A stretch of 36,409 nucleotides of DNA from a virus, in the IMG/VR virus record IMGVR_UViG_3300017783_000079, positions 1 through 36,409 of that record; one strand, given 5' to 3'. A model generated the notes under the pieces. It was not told the DNA's origin. It worked only from the letters and a program-made list of their open reading frames with translations, and searched no databases. Both the position numbers and the translations under genes were made by a program. This document shows positions 32,697 through 36,409 of this stretch, in pieces (position 1 is the stretch's first letter; every line of letters begins with the position of its first letter).

Positions 32697-33504
32697 ATCT
32701 GAACTAAAGGAGTATTCTCTCCGCAAATTAGGTAAACCAGTTATTGAAATTAATGTCGATGATGATCAAATAGAAGATCTTATCGATGATACTATTCAAC
32801 TTTTTAATGAACGGGTTTATGATGGAGTCGAGCGCGTATACTTAAAGTATAAAATTACCCAAGACGATATTGATAGTGGTAAGGGTAGAAATGTAACTAC
32901 TCAAAAAATTGATACTAATGCCGGCGACACTCCTGCTTCAAGAACTTTAAATTTTGATGAGGGTAGAGGATATTTAACTGTACCAGATCATATTATTGGT
33001 ATCCAAGGTATCTTACCAATTTCCAATACATATGTTGGAAATATGTTTGGATTTAGATATCAATTTTTCTTGAATGATTTTTATAATTTTAATTCATATG
33101 ACATCTTAAGTTTAGAGATGACTATGCAACATATTCAAACATTAGAGTTTTTGATGGAAGGTCAAAAACCTATTAGATATAATAAAGTTCAGAATAGATT
33201 GTATTTAGATATTGACTGGAATAGAATTTACGTAAATGAGCATATTGTAATTGATTGCTATAGAGCATTAGATCCTGTAACTTTTACTAAACTTTATAAT
33301 GAAAGATTTGTAAAAGAATATTTAACATCTTTAATTAAAAAACAATGGGGACAAAATTTAATTAAATTCTCAGGAATTAAGATGCCTGGTGGAGTTGAAT
33401 TTAATGGCAGACAACTTTATGACGATGCAATCGCAGAACTAGATAAATTAGATCAAAAGATGTCTACGACATATGAATTACCACCTCTTGATTTTGTAGG
33501 ATGA
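32677..33504 (+). CDS. gp13: Neck (head completion) protein gp13
   Basis: A 275-aa homologue of T4 gp13 (309 aa), which with gp14 forms the neck that seals the packaged head and receives the tail. Family signs: the N-terminal SELKEYSLRKLGKPVIEINV and DDQIEDLIDDTIQLFNE (residues 7-44), the FRYQFFLNDFYN stretch, NRLYLDIDW and the C-terminal KQWGQNLIKFSGIKMPGG plus FNGRQLYDDAIAELDKL, equivalent to T4 [20 protein letters not shown]...IDGQRLIEEA. It ends LDFVG, close to the T4 C-terminus. It overlaps the small coiled-coil gene, and gene 14 starts one base after its stop. Confidence 0.93.
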   Translation: MAKPNSRSELKEYSLRKLGKPVIEINVDDDQIEDLIDDTIQLFNERVYDGVERVYLKYKITQDDIDSGKGRNVTTQKIDTNAGDTPASRTLNFDEGRGYLTVPDHIIGIQGILPISNTYVGNMFGFRYQFFLNDFYNFNSYDILSLEMTMQHIQTLEFLMEGQKPIRYNKVQNRLYLDIDWNRIYVNEHIVIDCYRALDPVTFTKLYNERFVKEYLTSLIKKQWGQNLIKFSGIKMPGGVEFNGRQLYDDAIAELDKLDQKMSTTYELPPLDFVG

Positions 33505-33505
33505 T

Positions 33506-34609
33506 ATGGCTAAAAATGTTTATTTTTCTGGTGGTACTTCCTCCGAACAAAGACTAGTAGAAGACTTAATAATTGAGTCTTTACAGATTTATGGTCATGA
33601 TGTTTATTATCTACCAAGAGAGATAGTTAAAGAAGATAATCTCTTTACTGAGGACGTTCTTTCTAAATTTGATGAAAATTATATAATTGAAATGTATATT
33701 TCTAATTATGAAGGATTTGAGGGAGATGGTTCACTCCTATCTAAGTTTGGTGTGAGAATTGCTGATGAAGCAACATTCATCATTGCTAAAAGACGTTGGG
33801 AAGATCTCATTTCTTCATCCAATAACTTAGTGTCTAATTTCAGACCAAATGAGGGAGACGTAATATACTTACCTTTAACTCAACAATTATTTCAAATTAA
33901 ATTTGTAGAACATGAAAAACCTTTTAGACAGTTAGATGCTATTCAAACATACAATTTAATAGCAGAATTAATGGAATACTCAGGTGAAAGACTTGAGACT
34001 GGTGTTGATGAAATTGATAAGATTACAAGAAATGTTGGATATTCACAAGTTATACATCTATCCAGTGGAACCGGAAATTTTACGTTCCAAGAATTAGTAA
34101 AATCTACAGCAAAAACTGCAAAAGCTACTTTATCTAGAACTTTAGATGCTGTTTCATCAATAATTTTATATGATAACGGTGATGACTATACTTCTGCACC
34201 AACGGTTACTATTAGTGGTGGTGGTGGGACTGGTGCAACTGCAACATCTACTATAAATTCTACAGGACAAGTTTCTGGAATTACTATTACATCACCTGGT
34301 TCTGGTTATACCTCAGATCCGACAGTTACAATTGAAACATCTCCTGGAGAAGCAACTGCTACAGTTACTAGATTTGATGCCACGAATAAAGAACTAGAAC
34401 TTATTGATATTGTTGGAAAATTTCCAAGTACTGGTTCTATAGTCGGTCAAAGTAGTGGAGCTTCGTGGTCTATAAATACGTTTAGTTCAATCGTAAATGA
34501 AAACGATCCTGAATCTGAAAATTATTTCTTTGAAACCGAAGGCGATAAAATTGTCGATTGGTCTCAAGGAAATCCATTCGGAGAATATGGTGACATGGGA
34601 GTCTTTTAA
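33506..34609 (+). CDS. gp14: Neck protein gp14 with an inserted GxGYT cassette
   Basis: A 367-aa homologue of T4 gp14 (256 aa), partner of gp13 in the neck. The first about 165 residues are canonical: LVEDLIIESLQIYGHDVYYL with PRE, SNYEGFEGDGSLLSKFG, DEATF, then GDVIYLPLTQQLFQIKFVE. The last about 25 residues (DWSQGNPFGEYGDMGVF) also match the T4 C-terminus. Between them, residues about 212-285 are a two-copy GxGYT beta cassette (DDYTSAPTVTISGGGGTGA, then GSGYTSDPTVTI), and residues 298-325 resemble a GQSSGA cassette. This explains the extra length relative to T4 and suggests domains decorating the neck surface. The stop overlaps the gene 15 start (TAATG). Confidence 0.93.
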   Translation: MAKNVYFSGGTSSEQRLVEDLIIESLQIYGHDVYYLPREIVKEDNLFTEDVLSKFDENYIIEMYISNYEGFEGDGSLLSKFGVRIADEATFIIAKRRWEDLISSSNNLVSNFRPNEGDVIYLPLTQQLFQIKFVEHEKPFRQLDAIQTYNLIAELMEYSGERLETGVDEIDKITRNVGYSQVIHLSSGTGNFTFQELVKSTAKTAKATLSRTLDAVSSIILYDNGDDYTSAPTVTISGGGGTGATATSTINSTGQVSGITITSPGSGYTSDPTVTIETSPGEATATVTRFDATNKELELIDIVGKFPSTGSIVGQSSGASWSINTFSSIVNENDPESENYFFETEGDKIVDWSQGNPFGEYGDMGVF

Positions 34610-35664
34610 TGTTAGGTACACACTTTTACCACGAAATTATTCGTAAAACTATTGTAGGGTTTGGTACTCTCTTCAATAATATTGAGTTAAGAAGAACAGA
34701 TCAAACTGGAAATATTGTTCAAACTATAAAGGTTCCTTTATCGTATGGACCAAGAGAGAAATTTTTAGCGAGAATAGATGCTGAACCACAACTAGATGGG
34801 CGAGCAGAAACTCAAATTCAACTACCAAGGATTTCATTTGAAATGAAAGGTATTTCATATGATCCTACACGAAAATTAAGTCCGGTGCAAATTTGCACAA
34901 CTCCAAAATCAACAGATACAAAAGCTGTATATAAACAATATTCACCAGTACCATACAACATTGATTTTGAACTTAATATTCTGAGTAAAAATAATGATGA
35001 TTCTGTTCAAATTCTAGAACAAATTCTTCCATATTTTCAACCAGTATTTAATATTTCTGTGAAATTAATAGAAATTACAAATGAGGTGAAAGACATTCCA
35101 ATTATTTTAAATAATGTTAGTATGCAAGATGATTATGAAGGTAATTTTACAAAAAGAAGGGTATTGATTCATACTCTTAATTTTGTAGCAAAAACTTACC
35201 TATACGGTCCTGTTGCTACTACAGATATAATTAGAACTGTAAATGTTGATATTGGTACTGCAATTAATGCTGGTTCTAGATATGTAAGATATAGCGCAAC
35301 ACCAAAAGCCCTCGAAGATTATAACAATGATGGAACTGCAGTTACGTCAATTAATCTCAATAACAATACATTTACAGTAGTAAATCATGGATATGTAACT
35401 AATGATTTTGTTACATTGCAAGTTGGTACTGGTGGATCTGCAGCTGCCGGATTAGTAGATGGAGATGAATATTATATTATTAAAATTGACAATGATAACT
35501 TTAGAGTTGCTGGGACAAAGTATAATGCTAGTCGTGGTTATGCTTTAGATATAACTTCTGCTGGTGTTGGTACACAAACGTTCTCTGTTGTAAATACATT
35601 AGATGATGCATTTGTTGAATCAGATGATAATTTTGGATTTAATGAAACCTGGACTGATTATTGA
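34609..35664 (+). CDS. gp15: Tail sheath stabiliser / tail completion protein gp15 with C-terminal cassette
   Basis: A 351-aa homologue of T4 gp15 (272 aa), the hexameric ring that terminates the tail tube and sheath and joins the neck. Family signs: the N-terminal FYHEIIRKTIVGFGTLFNNI, VPLSYGPREKFLARID (compare T4 VPITYASKEHF), QYSPVPYNIDFELNILSK and QILEQILPYFQPVFNISVK (T4 QIVEQILPYFQPHFN), KRRVLIHTLNF, then YLYGPV. Residues about 237-328 are extra: an HGYVTNDFVTLQVG...GLVDGDEYYIIK-D cassette common in marine phage structural proteins, after which the chain ends within 25 residues. gp16 starts one base after the stop. Confidence 0.92.
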   Translation: MLGTHFYHEIIRKTIVGFGTLFNNIELRRTDQTGNIVQTIKVPLSYGPREKFLARIDAEPQLDGRAETQIQLPRISFEMKGISYDPTRKLSPVQICTTPKSTDTKAVYKQYSPVPYNIDFELNILSKNNDDSVQILEQILPYFQPVFNISVKLIEITNEVKDIPIILNNVSMQDDYEGNFTKRRVLIHTLNFVAKTYLYGPVATTDIIRTVNVDIGTAINAGSRYVRYSATPKALEDYNNDGTAVTSINLNNNTFTVVNHGYVTNDFVTLQVGTGGSAAAGLVDGDEYYIIKIDNDNFRVAGTKYNASRGYALDITSAGVGTQTFSVVNTLDDAFVESDDNFGFNETWTDY

Positions 35665-35665
35665 T

Positions 35666-36076
35666 ATGTCTGATACATTTGAAAACTTAGATAAAACTTT
35701 TAACATAGAATCTGCTATAGAAAAAGCAGAGAAAACTGTTGTTGATATTAAAAAATCAAAAACAGATAAAGATGTAGATAATGACTATGAGTATACTAGA
35801 GGACAACTTTACAACCTCATAGAAAAAGGTCAGGAAGCAATTAATGGTATTTTAGACGTAGCACAAAATTCGGACCATCCTAGAGCATATGAGGTTGCAG
35901 GCAACCTCATTAAAAATGTTGCTGATATCTCAGATAAATTAATGGATCTTCAGAAAAAAGTTAAAGAAGTATCTGAAGAAACTCAAAAAGGTCCAACTAA
36001 TGTCACAAATGCAATGTTTGTTGGCAGTACATCTGAATTACAAAAGATGATTAAACAAATGAATACAGATAAATAA
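35666..36076 (+). CDS. gp16: Small terminase subunit gp16
   Basis: A 136-aa homologue of T4 gp16 (164 aa), which recognises the concatemer and regulates the gp17 packaging motor. The central coiled coil is recognisable: DNDYEYTRGQLYNLIEKG, ILDVAQNSDHPRAYEVAGNL (T4 AKNADSPRHMEVFATL) and ADISDKLMDLQKKVKEV, followed by NVTNAMFVGSTSEL (T4 NIQNATVFMGSPTEL). The ATG at 35666 was preferred over an upstream in-frame ATG at 35603 because it begins right after the gene 15 stop and the upstream extension (MMHLLNQM...) would lie inside gene 15. The basic tail ends MNTDK at a stop that overlaps a late-promoter-like box. Confidence 0.9.
   Translation: MSDTFENLDKTFNIESAIEKAEKTVVDIKKSKTDKDVDNDYEYTRGQLYNLIEKGQEAINGILDVAQNSDHPRAYEVAGNLIKNVADISDKLMDLQKKVKEVSEETQKGPTNVTNAMFVGSTSELQKMIKQMNTDK
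36068..36075 (+). promoter_or_regulatory. Late-promoter-like box GATAAATA before the DUF6321-type gene
   Basis: GATAAATA spans the end of gene 16, whose TAA is 36074-36076, and lies 24 bases upstream of the next ATG. It matches seven of eight bases of the T4 late consensus. Confidence 0.5.
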
Positions 36077-36099
36077 TAGGTAAAACCTCGTCAATTATC

Positions 36100-36409
36100 A
36101 TGAGAGATTACAAAGAATTTAAAGAGATCTGTGAGTCTAAGCGTGGTCTCTACGCAAATATCCACGCTAAGAGAAAGAGAGGAGAAGCACCAGCGAAGTC
36201 AGGTAGTAAGGACTACCCCGCAAAGGATGCTTTTCAAAAGGCGGCGAGGACTGCCAAAGAAAATTTTGAACTCACCACAGAAGCAGCCTGGACAAAAAAG
36301 TCAGGCAAAAACAAAGAAGGAGGACTCAATGAAAAAGGACGAAGATCTTATGAAAAGGAAAATCCAGGATCTGACCTTAAAGCACCAAGCAAGAAGGTTG
36401 GAAATCCCA
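36100..36409 (+). CDS. DUF6321-type conserved phage protein, cut at the window edge
   Basis: The first 103 residues of a basic, Lys/Gly-rich protein that runs off the right edge. After a short N-terminus (MRDYKEFKEI), residues 18-50 (ANIHAKRKRGEAPAKSGSKD, then YPAKDAFQKA) and residues 65-103 (WTKKSGKNKEGGLNEKGRRS, then PGSDLKAPSKKVGNP) are strongly typical of the small conserved protein family that I know as DUF6321 in cyanophages. Its biochemical role is unknown. The gene sits directly after gp16, where T4 has the large terminase gene 17, so it interrupts the 16-17 pair. Its base composition is less AT-rich than the structural genes before it. Confidence 0.8.
   Translation, partial: MRDYKEFKEICESKRGLYANIHAKRKRGEAPAKSGSKDYPAKDAFQKAARTAKENFELTTEAAWTKKSGKNKEGGLNEKGRRSYEKENPGSDLKAPSKKVGNP

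Noticed and set aside
35603-35665. Upstream ATG for gp16
   Set aside because: It lies inside gene 15 in another frame and adds residues unlike gp16. The ATG at 35666 follows the gene 15 stop by one base.

Overview
This window is a contiguous block of late (virion-assembly) genes from a T4-like myovirus, most likely one that infects marine picocyanobacteria (Synechococcus or Prochlorococcus). Recognisable T4-type baseplate, neck and packaging proteins appear in nearly T4 order: PAAR spike tip (5.4), 25, 6, a giant protein in the place of 7, 8, 13, 14, 15 and 16. A DUF6321-type protein, which I associate with cyanophages, is cut by the right edge. Most of the DNA is strongly AT-rich. All convincing genes are on the + strand and packed tightly, often with ATGA or TAATG overlaps. 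I see no tRNA, integrase, insertion sequence, CRISPR array or photosynthesis gene. Host assignment is inference; another marine T4-like lineage (for example a pelagiphage) cannot be excluded from sequence alone.

Layout. Bases 1-345 are GC-rich, unlike the rest: a near-consensus sigma70-type promoter (TTGACA, 17 bases, TACAAT) precedes a 73-aa basic protein, followed by two small GC hairpins. Bases 415-840 carry two small probable regulators, one with a helix-turn-helix look and one resembling a SpoVT/AbrB-type domain. Bases 862-5289 hold a 1385-aa virion protein directly abutting the PAAR spike tip. Bases 5286-6312 hold a second strong sigma70-type promoter driving a 49-aa basic protein and a 217-aa conserved protein, then another 49-aa ORF. 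Bases 6359-28872 are the baseplate wedge block: gp25, gp6, a 3961-aa gp7-position protein, gp8 and a 2149-aa DUF4815-type protein in the place of gp9/gp10. Bases 28874-32696 encode small accessory proteins and a 906-aa repetitive fibre-like protein. Bases 32677-36076 are neck and packaging genes 13, 14, 15 and 16. Bases 36100-36409 are the start of the DUF6321-type gene.

How the genes work together. gp25, gp6 and the gp7-like protein should form the baseplate wedge core. gp8 and the DUF4815 protein decorate it and probably bear fibres. The PAAR protein tips the central spike. gp13 and gp14 close the filled head, gp15 caps the tail, and gp16 starts DNA packaging. ATAAATA boxes, resembling the T4 late promoter TATAAATA, recur in the short gaps and often overlap the preceding stop codon.

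The most striking pattern is modular. The same few beta-rich sequence cassettes (GxGYT, RGxxGT, GxTSGA, HGy/VxxG and others) recur in at least six different structural proteins. Some are inserted into otherwise canonical gp8, gp14 and gp15, and they expand the gp7-position protein to almost four times the T4 gp7 length.
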